Shown here: positions 14,779 through 23,080 of the stretch, piece after piece
How the letters are laid out: each line of letters starts with the position of its first letter
Position numbering within the stretch: position 1 is the stretch's first letter
NCBI GenBank assembly: GCA_035648415.1
Contig: DASRLO010000097.1
Coordinates: forward strand, 22,892 to 86,891
DNA length: 64,000 nucleotides
Reading direction: 5' to 3'
Source: DATARH01 sp035648415
Lineage (GTDB): Bacteria; Pseudomonadota; Alphaproteobacteria; ATCC43930; CGMCC-115725
Position numbers and translations under genes: made by a program
Notes under the pieces: generated by a model
What the model saw: only the letters and a program-made list of their open reading frames with translations
What the model was told of the DNA's origin: nothing
Databases searched by the model: none

Positions 14779-17360
14779 ATGCGGACGCTACACTCGCTTG
14801 ACCGCGCTCTGGCGTTTGCCGCGGCGCTGGCTTGCGGCTTGGTGGTGACCGCCGCACTGGCGCAATCGTCGGGAAATTTCTCGACCCTATCGACGACCGG
14901 CACGGCGACGCTGGGCGGCGACGCGCTCGCATGCTCGGGGCGCCCGTGGATCGATGTCCGCTGCCCCAGCATGGCCGGTGGCGCGCTCGGCAACGACAGC
15001 CACGACGACACCAGCGCGATTCAGACGACGATCAACACCGCGATCGCCAACAACTGGCCGATGCATATTCCGGCCGGTACTTACAAGGTGACGAGCGGGT
15101 TGGCGATCGATTACGCCGGACAAGCGGGAAGCGGATTTCGGCTGATCTCCGAGGGTGCGACCATCGACGGCATGACGGTCGCTTCCGGGCCGGTGCTGCA
15201 GGTCGATTGCTCGGGCGGTACGGTGTCAAGCCCGGCGAATTGCTTCTATTTCAAGGAGGAAGGCGCCCTGTTCGTCAGGTCCGACACGCCGGGATACGCG
15301 GTGGCGATCGGCAAGCCCGATTTTTCCGACGCGCAGAACGCGATCAAGCTCGACAACCTCGTCGTCAACAACACCAGCACATCGTCCGCCGCCGGCGCGC
15401 TGCAGCTCAACTACGTGCTCAACAGCGATATCTACGCCATCGCCGACAGCAGCGGCGGCGCGGCGGGGATCGCGCTCGAACAGACGCAATTCTCGCGGAT
15501 TTCGGGCGCGGGCTCGGCGGCGGGCACCGGCGGGACGGCAATGACGCTGGAGAACGGCTACGACTTCTCCAACACAATTTTCGCTTTCGATTTCGAGGTG
15601 GCCCCGACCTGCTTGTCGATCACTACCAACCATGACGGGCAGAACACTTTCGTCTCGCCCTATTTCAATTGCACCACGGCGGTCAGCGCAACCGCGAGCA
15701 CGCGCAATCTGCTGATCAACCCGAACTATGCCAGCGCGGTCGTCAACCGCGGCCCGCAATCGACCGGGGTCTCGGTGATCGGCGCCGGCAATTGGGCGCC
15801 GTGGCAATTTCCGAGCGTGGCGACTTATACCGCCGCCGGCATCGACGACCGCACGGTGCTGTCGTCCTACAACGCGCCGGGCGCGTCGCTCGCGGTGACC
15901 TTGCCGGCGCCGGCTTCGGTCAATGCCGGATGGCGCATGGGTTTTGCCAGCGACAACGGCAAGGGCCTGACCGTGACCGCGCCGTCGGGGACGATCCTGT
16001 CGGGCGGCAAGGCGCTGTCGTCGGTGACGCTGGGGCCCGGCAATTACGAATATTTCGAGCTGCAATCGGACGGGACCAATTTCCGGGTCACCGCGGGCAC
16101 CCGCAACACGCTGGCGACCAACGGGCTGCAGAGCCGCGACTGGCCGGGCAATTGGGTCTACCCGTCGACTTCCGGCTACGCGGCGCAGCTCGGCGACAAC
16201 GGCAATGTCGTGTCGAGCTTCAATACGACGAGCGGCCTGACCGTGACCTTGCCGCCGACGAGCAACCTGCCGTCCGGCTGGTCGATGGGCTTCGCCACCG
16301 ACCAGGGCAAGAGCCTCAAGGTCCAGGTCAACGGGACCGGCGGCGGGCACATCCTTTATCCGCTGGTCACCGCCGCGGCGCAAACCTCGCTGACCCTTGC
16401 CGGCAACCAGTACGAATACGTGACCCTGCAATATGACGGCAGCAACAACTTCCGGGTCGAGCAGGTAACGCCGGCGACCGCGCAGCAGCTGGGCTTCGCC
16501 GGCAGTGGCGGGTTGTCGCGCTGGAGCTTTCCGGCGGCGAGCGCCTATACGGCGGCGATCGCGGACAACGGCAACGTGGTCTCGGCTTACAACAGCCCGC
16601 TCGGCTACCTGACGGTGACCCTGCCGGCGTCGACCGCACTCAACCCAGGCTGGACCATCGCCGTCGCCAACGACAACGGCAAGGTCGCGGCGGCACAGGT
16701 CGCCTCGGGCGATGCCGCCAGGATCATCTATCCCGGCAGCGGCGCGACGATCAGCTCGATGCAGCTGGTTACCGGCAATTACGAGCTGGCGGCGCTGCAG
16801 TTCGACGGCTCGAATTTTCGCGTGATGCAGGTGACGCCGGCCACCGCCGCCTCGATTGGAGTTTCGGGCAGCGGCTGCGTCAGCAAATGGAATTTTCCGG
16901 CGGTGAGCAGCTACAACGCCGTCGCCGCCGATTGCGGCACGGTGATCTCGGCCTACAACTCGCCGATTTCGAGCCTGACGGTGACCTTGCCGTCGAGCAC
17001 GGCATTGCCGCCTGGCTGGTCGATGGGTTTCGCCACCGACAACAGCCGGTCCCTGACGGTGCAGGTCAACGGCACCAGCGGCGGGCAGATCCTGATGCCG
17101 GGAACCCGCGGCGCCCAATCGTCGATGACCTTGTACGGGCAAAACTACGAATTCCTCGAGCTCGAATTCGACGGCTCGAACTTCCGCGTCGCCTCGGTGA
17201 CTCCGGCGACGGGATCGGCCAACGGCATGTTCCCGGCGACCGGCACGCCGTCGTCGAGCGGCGCGCCTGTCAGACCGGCCAGCTCGAAGCCGACAGCAAC
17301 TACCTCTATTTCTGCACCGGACCGAACAACTGGAAGCGGTCAGCCTGGAGCGCCTTCTGA
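14779..17360 (+). CDS. Fibre-like protein with signal peptide, pectate-lyase-type domain and four repeats; frameshifted near 3' end
   Basis: About 860 residues if the frame is restored. It begins with a Sec signal (MRTLHSLDRALAFAAALACG ... AALAQ), unusual for a virion protein. Residues about 55-330 resemble the beta-helix pectate-lyase fold of tail spikes (GNDSHDDTSAIQTTINTA, MHIPAGTYKV). Four tandem repeats of about 115 residues follow (from about 15781, 16138, 16498 and 16873), each with a W-FP start, GW-MGFA-D-GK and a Y-E-L--DGSNFRV end. Near 17263 the frame breaks; the proper end, CQTGQLEADSNYLYFC then WKRSAWSAF, is in another frame and stops at 17360, overlapping the portal start. Confidence 0.7.
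15781..17205 (+). repeat. Four tandem protein-coding repeats
   Basis: Degenerate repeats of about 345-360 bases within the fibre-like gene. Shared protein features are YTA-DNG-V-S-YN, LTVTLP, GW-MGFA-D-GK and DGSNFRV-QVTPAT. Confidence 0.65.
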
Positions 17361-19177
17361 TGCCTTCGCCCGATCTTCGCCTCGGCGGCTCGAAGACCAG
17401 CCTCAGCGCCTCCTATACCTGGGGGCAGCAGGGTCTCGAAACGCAATTCCGCGATGTCTACCAGCCCGGCCAGGGCATCTTCTCGCCGGGCTACCCGCTG
17501 GCGCCGCTCGAACCAGAGCGGGTGCGGGTGTGGGACTACCCGGTCGGCGTCAACACGATCTACACGCCGCGCTCGTACGACACGATCTCGTTCGAGGAGC
17601 TCCGCCGGCTCGCCGAGGCGCACGACATCACGCGCCTGGCGATCGAGACGCGCAAGGATCAGCTCGAACGGCTCGATTGGTCGATCCGGGCGCGCGGCGG
17701 CAGGCCGACACACCCGGATGCCGCCGCTCGTGTCGATGCGCTGGCCGAGTTCTGGCGCCGGCCTGACGGAGAACGGCCGTTCGCCACCTGGCTGCGCGAG
17801 CTGATGGAAGATTTGCTGGTGCTCGACGCGCCGGCCCTGGAGCTGCGGCGCAACCGCGGCGGCGCCCTCATCGGCCTCGACGTGGTCGACGGCGCGACGA
17901 TCAAGGTGCTGGTCGACGAGACCGGCCGCCGGCCGCGTCCGCCGGCGCCGGCCTACGAGCAGGTGATCAAGGGCCGGCCGTGGAAGCTGCTGACCAGCGA
18001 CGAGCTGCTCTATTTGCCGCGCAATCCGCGGCCGCACAAGGCCTATGGGTTCGGGCCGGTCGAGCAGATCGTGATGACGGTCAACATCGCGCTGCGCCGC
18101 CAGGCGATGCAGCTGCAGCATTTTACCGAGGGCAACGTGCCGCCCGGGCTGCTCAACGCGCCGGACGGGTGGAACGTCGAGCAGATCAGCCAGTTTCAGG
18201 AATGGTTCGACAGCGTCCTCGCCGGCAACACCGCCTCGCGCTCGCGGCTGGTATGGGGCCCGGCGGGCGCCAAATACCAGGCGTTCAAGGAGGCGCCCTA
18301 CAAGGACGATTTCGACGAATGGCTGGCGCGCATCGTGTGCTATGCGTTCTCGCTGCCGCCAACGCCGTTCACCCGCCAGCTCAACCGCGCCACCGCCCAG
18401 ACCTCGCAGGACGCGTCCGAAGCCGAAGGGCTGGCGCCGCTGATGCGGTGGGTGAAGCGGCTGGCCGACCACGTGATCCAGCAGCTGATGGGTCACGCCG
18501 ACCTCGAATTCGCTTGGGGCGAACTTCGGCCGGGCGACCCGGCCGAGCAGGCCAAAATCCTCGACATCTATGTCCGCGACGGCATCTACGCGGTCAACGA
18601 GGCGCGCAACCTGCTGGGCCTCGATCCGGTGCCCGGCGGCGATCAGCCAATGGTCTACGGCACCCAAGGCGTAACGCCGCTCGGCGCAAGCGCGGCAAAA
18701 GCTGCCGGCGTAGCGGCGCTACGCAAATACAACCCAGATATCGAAGGCGAGCCGCGCGTCCCGGCCGGCAACGCCGGCGGCGGTGAGTGGACGACTGGGG
18801 GAGCCGAGGACGCGCCAAGTACGATGGCGCCAATGGGTTTGCCTCGGCAAAGCATTTCGCCCGTAACGACGGCGCAGCTGACGATTCCATGGGACTTGCC
18901 TGCCGACATACCCTTGGAGATTCCGGGAGCACCGACGGAGATTACGCCAGTCCCATTTGATTTTCCCGGAGCTGAGCGCCAACGCCCACCACTTCCGACG
19001 AACCCGTTTCCACGCGATCCCAAATGTGCTGAAGAGTGGGCTAATGCATACAAATATTGTGACCGAATGCAAAAAGAAGGAAAATTTCAGCCGGGCTACG
19101 CCGGGCCCGGGAAAGACTTGCGGAGCTGTCTCCTAGGGCAGGTGTCGGAGAGATGCGGTGGGAATCCGGTCGGCTGA
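17360..19177 (+). CDS. HK97-type portal protein with C-terminal toxin-tip-like extension
   Basis: 605 residues. Residues 1-435 are a phage portal protein (DNA entry ring at the capsid vertex): LAIETRKDQLERLDW, GFGPVEQIVMTVNIALRR, PPTPFTRQLNRATAQ, VNEARNLLGLDPVPGGDQPM. Residues 457-478 form the linker KYNPD-EPRVPAGNAGGGEWTTGG. From 480 a Pro-rich segment leads to a Cys-containing tip (CAEEWANAYKYCDRM, CLLGQVSERCGGN) with no portal homology. Such linkers precede exchangeable toxin domains in polymorphic toxin proteins. The start overlaps the fibre stop (TGATG). A separate TPR gene follows within 25 bases and is the candidate partner of the tip. Confidence 0.88.
   Translation: MPSPDLRLGGSKTSLSASYTWGQQGLETQFRDVYQPGQGIFSPGYPLAPLEPERVRVWDYPVGVNTIYTPRSYDTISFEELRRLAEAHDITRLAIETRKDQLERLDWSIRARGGRPTHPDAAARVDALAEFWRRPDGERPFATWLRELMEDLLVLDAPALELRRNRGGALIGLDVVDGATIKVLVDETGRRPRPPAPAYEQVIKGRPWKLLTSDELLYLPRNPRPHKAYGFGPVEQIVMTVNIALRRQAMQLQHFTEGNVPPGLLNAPDGWNVEQISQFQEWFDSVLAGNTASRSRLVWGPAGAKYQAFKEAPYKDDFDEWLARIVCYAFSLPPTPFTRQLNRATAQTSQDASEAEGLAPLMRWVKRLADHVIQQLMGHADLEFAWGELRPGDPAEQAKILDIYVRDGIYAVNEARNLLGLDPVPGGDQPMVYGTQGVTPLGASAAKAAGVAALRKYNPDIEGEPRVPAGNAGGGEWTTGGAEDAPSTMAPMGLPRQSISPVTTAQLTIPWDLPADIPLEIPGAPTEITPVPFDFPGAERQRPPLPTNPFPRDPKCAEEWANAYKYCDRMQKEGKFQPGYAGPGKDLRSCLLGQVSERCGGNPVG
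18132..18665 (+). repeat. Portal 3' repeat, parental copy
   Basis: This part of the portal gene recurs, almost unchanged, at 20351-20885. Parts of it recur at 21708-21848, 22588-22755 and 22762-23080. Parental segment for the cassette array. Confidence 0.85.
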
Positions 19178-19201
19178 AAAAAGATAGGAAGGCATAGAGC
19201 G

Positions 19202-19720
19202 ATGGCGAACGAGATTTCGCTCGGCGACATCGATCGCGAGTTTCAGTTGCTACGAAATGATCCGGAAGCATATCTGGAACTGACAAACGGGTTCGTCGAG
19301 CAGCATCCCGATAATGCCAATGCCTATTTTGCTAGGCACCACGCTTGGGAATCCCTCGGTTTGCCGGACCTAGCCTTGGCTGATCTCGACAAATCTCTGG
19401 CTCTCGAGGACCACCATACAACGCACGGAGCGAGGGGCCGTATCCTTCATGGTCTCGGTCGTTATCGAGAGGCCATCGATGCATATGACCGTTCCGAGGG
19501 CCTCGATCCGACGCAGTGGGAAGGCGGCTTCGGCGCGCTGTTTCGCGCCGATTGCCATGCCCTGCTCGGCGACGAGTCGGCGGCGCTCGCCGACTGCGAG
19601 ACAATGCCCGACGATCACTGGACGCCGGGCCTCTTTGGCGCACCAGCGGGGACCAAGCAGGAGGTCGCGGCCGAGCTTCGTCGCCGCGCGGCTGCCGCTC
19701 GCGAGAAACAAATCAGCTGA
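19202..19720 (+). CDS. TPR-repeat protein, candidate immunity partner
   Basis: 172 residues, soluble, no signal peptide. Tetratricopeptide repeats are visible: NANAYFARHHAWESLGLPDLALADLDKSLAL, GARGRILHGLGRYREAIDAYDRS and FRADCHALLGDESAALADCE. It starts 25 bases after the portal-tip gene. Short TPR proteins can serve as immunity or chaperone proteins; that role is inferred from position only. Codon usage is slightly less GC-rich than in the portal gene. Confidence 0.7.
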   Translation: MANEISLGDIDREFQLLRNDPEAYLELTNGFVEQHPDNANAYFARHHAWESLGLPDLALADLDKSLALEDHHTTHGARGRILHGLGRYREAIDAYDRSEGLDPTQWEGGFGALFRADCHALLGDESAALADCETMPDDHWTPGLFGAPAGTKQEVAAELRRRAAAAREKQIS

Positions 19721-19806
19721 AAATTTGGTGACCGGGCGTTCCGCGACCCAAGGTCGATCCTGTTGCCGGACGACGACGACCAGATTTAACCAAGCGGATT
19801 AAACTT

Positions 19807-20073
19807 ATGGAGGCGATGACCTACGAACTCTGGCACGAACGTTATGACGGACGGGAGGATCACGACAAGCTGCTCGGCGTCTATTCAACCCGTGAGAAGG
19901 CGGAGGAGGCTCCAGCCCTGTTGCGCGGCAAACCGGGATTTCGTGATCACCCTGACGGTTTCGATATTCGGCCCGGAGGAATGGACGGACTGCCTGGACC
20001 GATGGCGGTTTTATCACCGTTGATCGGGGCGAAGACCCCGAGGAGACGCCGGTTGCCCCGTACCCGAAAGTAA
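19807..20073 (+). pseudogene. First half of a duplicated-domain immunity-like gene (frameshifted)
   Basis: Encodes YELWHERYDGREDHDKLLGVYSTREKAEEA, then LLRGKPGFRDHPDGFDI, and loses frame near 19988. The adjacent frame continues sensibly (TAWTDGGFITVDRGEDPEET) into the second, homologous domain at 20100. The pattern, GVYS-REKAE...PGFRDHPDGF, is what I associate with DUF7336, small proteins often next to toxin genes. Originally one protein of two tandem domains. Confidence 0.6.
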
Positions 20074-20099
20074 CAAAGGAGCAGGCTTACATCCCCAGC

Positions 20100-20534
20100 G
20101 TGGACCCGATACCGCCAACCTATTGGGTCGTGTGGCTGCGCTTTCTCGACAAATGGAATAACAAGCACGAACTGAACGTCGGCGTCTACACCAGCCGGGA
20201 AAATGCCGAGAAGGGCATCGAGCTGGTGCGCGACCAGCCCGGCTTTCGCGAGCACCCCGACGGCTTCGTGATCACGCAAGGCACGATCGACGAGACCGAT
20301 ATGGTCAACGGTTTCGTCACCGTTCGAGACAACGGCCGCGAACAAATCCTGCAACGTGCCGCCCGGGCTGCTCAACGCGCCGGACGGGTGGAACGTCGAG
20401 CAGATCAGCCAGTTTCAGGAATGGTTCGACAGCGTCCTCGCCGGCAACACCGCCTCGCGCACGCGCCTTGTGTGGGGGCCGTCGGGCGCCAAGTACCAGG
20501 CGTTCAAGGAGGCGCCCTACAAGGACGATTTTGA
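20100..20534 (+). pseudogene. Second half of the duplicated-domain immunity-like gene
   Basis: The second domain reads YWVVWLRFLDKWNNKHELNVGVYTSRENAEKG, then PGFREHPDGFVI and DMVNGFVTVRDNG. It is clearly homologous to the preceding half. Beyond about 20350 the frame runs into a portal repeat in the wrong phase, so the native C-terminus ended there or was cut by insertion of the portal segment. Confidence 0.6.
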
Positions 20535-20885
20535 CGAGTGGCTGGCGCGCATCGTGTGCTATGCGTTCTCGCTGCCGCCAACGCCGTTCACCCGCCAGCT
20601 CAACCGCGCCACCGCCCAGACCTCGCAGGATGCGTCCGAAGCCGAGGGGCTGGCGCCGCTGATGCGGTGGGTGAAGCGGGCTGGCCGACCACGTGATCCA
20701 GCAGCTGATGGGTCACGCCGACCTCGAATTCGCTTGGGGCGAACTTCGGCCGGGCGACCCGGCCGAGCAGGCCAAAATCCTCGATATCTATGTTCGCGAC
20801 GGCATCTACGCGGTCAACGAGGCGCGCAACCTGCTGGGCCTCGACCCGGTTCCCGGTGGCGACCAGCCGATGGTCTACGGCACCG
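20351..20885 (+). repeat. Portal 3' repeat, copy 2
   Basis: Matches 18132-18665 almost base for base. One extra G in the run at 20677-20680 (GCGGGCTGG against GCGGCTGG in the parent) breaks the portal frame. Confidence 0.9.
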
Positions 20886-20925
20886 CGGGCGCGGTGCCGC
20901 TCTCTGCTTCAGGTGCCATGTCTGA
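20356..20925 (+). pseudogene. Portal fragment, copy 2 (headless, frameshifted)
   Basis: The reading frame from PPGLLNAPDGWNVEQ through APLMRWVKR is identical to portal residues 261-367, then is lost at the extra G near 20678. There is no portal N-terminus or ribosome binding site. This is a silent donor copy rather than an expressed gene. Confidence 0.75.
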
Positions 20926-21301
20926 AAGACTTCAGCGTCGCGCTAGCGGGGAGGCTACTTTAAGTTGCGGTTGTCCCGGTGCGGCGGCGCATGTCGTCCC
21001 GGGCTCGGTGCGCAAGTACAACCCTGATGAGCCACGGGTGCCCGCAGGTAATCCTCATGGCGGCTGGTGGACGGCCGACGCAACCGATGGCGGAACCCAA
21101 GTCGCCGCGCCGGGCGGGGTTCCGTGTGACGGCTTTTCAGCCGGCTGCCAAAGTGGCGGAAGCTACGGTTCCAGTGCACTTTACCATATACTTGGACGTA
21201 ACCTATGCACCGATTGCGCAACCAAATTCCTGGGTCTCGAAAACGAGCCTGCAACGACGAAGGTTAGAGAGTTGGGAAAGTACATAATTGAACCTGAGTG
21301 A
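20693..21301 (+). CDS. Portal C-terminus fused to alternative tip B
   Basis: 202 residues from a GTG inside the repeat, or part of a silent cassette. Residues 1-64 equal the portal C-terminus, then a different linker region (SCGCPGAAAHVV) and the motif KYNPDEPRVPAGNPHGGWWT at 108-127. The tip reads CDGFSAGCQSGGSYG, then LYHILGRNLCTDCATKFLG, ending KYIIEPE. The tip has four cysteines and no recognisable family. A distinct small gene follows after 16 bases. No good ribosome binding site, so expression probably needs recombination into the portal gene. Confidence 0.65.
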   Translation: MIQQLMGHADLEFAWGELRPGDPAEQAKILDIYVRDGIYAVNEARNLLGLDPVPGGDQPMVYGTAGAVPLSASGAMSERLQRRASGEATLSCGCPGAAAHVVPGSVRKYNPDEPRVPAGNPHGGWWTADATDGGTQVAAPGGVPCDGFSAGCQSGGSYGSSALYHILGRNLCTDCATKFLGLENEPATTKVRELGKYIIEPE

Positions 21302-21317
21302 ATGAAGGTTGCGTATC

Positions 21318-21707
21318 ATGACTGACCGAGAGAATGCACTGCGGAACATAGCGGTAGGAGACATCTTCCACGCTCGGAACCCACAGACTAGCGCGAGCCT
21401 GGTTTGTCTGGTTACCGGCCTCGACAATGCAGCGATTTACGCGCGACGGATACATACCCAGGACGACGTGCGGTTTGACCGGAACACGGGCCTCAAGGTG
21501 GGGAGGGGCTGCACCACAATCGACTGTGTCGCGCCATTGCCGCCCGAGATTCACAACATCTTTCTGGCAATGGATCGGAGGTACCAGGACGCCCACGCTT
21601 TGATCCGTCAGAGCATCGATGTGGACCCTAAAGTTGCCAGATGGACCCCCGAGGAGAGGCATGCGCACCGCTTCCTCGACGAGCACATCTCTACCAATCC
21701 GATCTAG
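21318..21707 (+). CDS. Candidate immunity protein B
   Basis: 129 residues from MTDRENALRNIAVGDIFHAR, with GAAGG upstream. Contains CLVTGLDNAAIYARRI, RTNTGLKVGR-like DRNTGLKVG and EERHAHRFLDEHIS. Soluble, acidic-basic mix, no known domain. Position immediately after tip B makes it the likely partner. The TAG stop at 21705-21707 is followed in the same frame by the next portal fragment. A truncated relative begins at 22508. Confidence 0.6.
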   Translation: MTDRENALRNIAVGDIFHARNPQTSASLVCLVTGLDNAAIYARRIHTQDDVRFDRNTGLKVGRGCTTIDCVAPLPPEIHNIFLAMDRRYQDAHALIRQSIDVDPKVARWTPEERHAHRFLDEHISTNPI

Positions 21708-21848
21708 CTGCGACCGGGCGATCCTGCCGAGCAGACCAAGATCATCGACATCTACGTCCGCGACGGCATCTACGCGGTCAACGAGGCGCGCAACCTGCTG
21801 GGCCTCGATCCGGTGCCCGGCGGCGATCAGCCGATGGTCTACGGCACA
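21708..21848 (+). repeat. Portal 3' repeat, copy 3
   Basis: Short copy covering portal LRPGDPAEQ...GGDQPMVYGT, slightly more diverged than copy 2 (AEQTKIIDIYV for AEQAKILDIYV). Confidence 0.8.
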
Positions 21849-22232
21849 CAAGGAGCACAACCGCTCGCCGCGCCCGTTGCCGTGGTCGGAAAACGGCTGG
21901 CGGCCGCGCCGCGGTTCGGCAAGGCCAATTTCAATCCCGCCCAGCTGCGGATCACCGCCGGCGAGCCGGAGGGCGGCGAGTGGACGAGTGAAGGCGGCGT
22001 CGCGCCCCGTTCCGCCGACGTGGAAGCCGGGCCTGAGAAGCCCTTTCAGCTCGCCCAAGCCCAGACGTGCCGCGACTTTATTGCTGAGAACTGCAACGCA
22101 AGTATCCTGCGGGTGTTTCCGGGCCAGTTTCTCGATGTGCCCGTTGATGAGATATACCGCGCCGCGGACGAGGGGGACGCAGCAGCTCGGAGGGCAAAGA
22201 AGCTGCTATTAAGAGAGCGCTATCGGAAGTGA
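21813..22232 (+). CDS. Portal C-terminus fused to alternative tip C
   Basis: The frame is open from 21708 in phase with the portal copy. The first usable start is a GTG at 21813, without a good ribosome binding site. After the portal end comes the linker FNPAQLRITAGEPEGGEWTSEGG and a tip of about 60 residues: CRDFIAENCNASILRVFPGQFLD, VDEIYRAADEGDAAARRAKKLL. Tips of this RVFP...F-D...GD-AARKA-KLL pattern occur at the ends of polymorphic toxins, though I cannot assign an activity. A small gene follows 22 bases later. Confidence 0.65.
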   Translation: MPGGDQPMVYGTQGAQPLAAPVAVVGKRLAAAPRFGKANFNPAQLRITAGEPEGGEWTSEGGVAPRSADVEAGPEKPFQLAQAQTCRDFIAENCNASILRVFPGQFLDVPVDEIYRAADEGDAAARRAKKLLLRERYRK

Positions 22233-22254
22233 AAGAGCGGCGAGAGAGGTTCCA

Positions 22255-22494
22255 ATGACGTCTCCTATTTTCCAAATCTGTCGGATGCTCGATGCGGCGC
22301 GCTTGCATTATTTCCTGGAAAGAGACCGGCCGGACACCATCACAATGACGGTTTCGTTTGTTGGGGAACGGGTCGAAGTCGATGTCTTCGAAGACGACCA
22401 TATCGAGATTTCGCGCTTCCGCGGCGACGAAAGCATCGAAGGTGGGATGGAGCTGCTGCGCGAACTCATCAGACGCGAAACGGAAGGGTGCTGA
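22255..22494 (+). CDS. Candidate immunity protein C
   Basis: 79 residues: MTSPIFQICRMLDAARLHYFL, TITMTVSFVGERVEVDVFEDDHIEISRF, RGDESIEGG. The alternating beta pattern and acidic character fit small immunity proteins; similar short proteins occur next to toxin tips. Starts after GAGAGAGG, 22 bases beyond tip C. Function inferred from context. Confidence 0.65.
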   Translation: MTSPIFQICRMLDAARLHYFLERDRPDTITMTVSFVGERVEVDVFEDDHIEISRFRGDESIEGGMELLRELIRRETEGC

Positions 22495-22507
22495 CCGGCG
22501 TCCGCCG

Positions 22508-22590
22508 ATGATCGATCGGGAGAGTGCGCTACGAAAATTGGCCGTGGGAGACATTTTTCACGGGCGAAGCTCCAACAGCGCAAGCTTGTC
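22508..22590 (+). pseudogene. Truncated relative of immunity protein B
   Basis: Reads MIDRESALRKLAVGDIFHGRS, closely matching MTDRENALRNIAVGDIFHAR of the gene at 21318. It is cut after about 27 codons by another portal segment. Remnant of a lost cassette. Confidence 0.65.
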
Positions 22591-22755
22591 TACGCGGTCA
22601 ACGAGGCCCGTAACCTGCTGGGCCTCGATCCTGTGCCCGGCGGCGATCAGCCGATGGTCTACGGTACCGCGGGTGCCGTGCCGCTCGTCGCGGCGAAAGT
22701 TGCTGGCTCTGCCTCCTTCCGCAAATACAACCCGGATATAGGCCGAGCCGCGTCT
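22588..22755 (+). repeat. Portal 3' repeat, copy 4a
   Basis: Portal segment YAVNEARNLLGLDPVPGG to the linker RKYNPDIG. It ends inside the linker (GAGCCGCGTCTCCCGG) where it is joined to copy 4b. Confidence 0.8.
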
Positions 22756-22761
22756 CCCGGC

Positions 22762-23080
22762 GGGCGCCAAGTACCAGGCGTTCAAGGAAGCGCCCTACAA
22801 GGACGATTTTGACGAGTGGCTGGCGCGCATCGTGTGCTATGCGTTCTCGCTGCCGCCAACGCCGTTCACCCGCCAGCTCAACCGCGCCACCGCCCAGACC
22901 TCGCAGGACGCGGCCGAAGCCGAGGGGCTGGCGCCGCTGATGCGGTGGGTGAAGCGGCTGGCCGACCACGTGATCCAGCAGCTGATAGGTCACGCGGACC
23001 TCGAATTCGCGTGGGGCGAACTTCGGCCGGGCGCCCCGGCCGAGCAGGCCAAGATCCTCGATATCTATGTCCGCGACGCT
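22762..23080 (+). repeat. Portal repeat, copy 4b
   Basis: Begins GCGGGCGCCAAGTACCAGG, matching the parent from 18264, and ends after ATATCTATGTCCGCGACG, matching the parent to about 18580. Order is inverted relative to the parent: 4a is the more 3' part of the portal gene but lies upstream of 4b. This points to rearrangement, with CCCGGCGGG at the junction. Confidence 0.8.

Noticed and set aside
15226..17142. 638-codon minus-strand frame
   Set aside because: Antisense shadow of the fibre-like gene; Arg/His-rich composition.
14065..17766. 1233-codon plus-strand open frame treated as one gene
   Set aside because: Starts in the wrong frame inside terL and ends inside the portal gene. Only 14779 to about 17263 is coding.
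18132..23080. Transposon or insertion sequence causing the portal duplications
   Set aside because: No transposase reading frame, terminal inverted repeats or target duplications seen. Junctions lie within portal homology.
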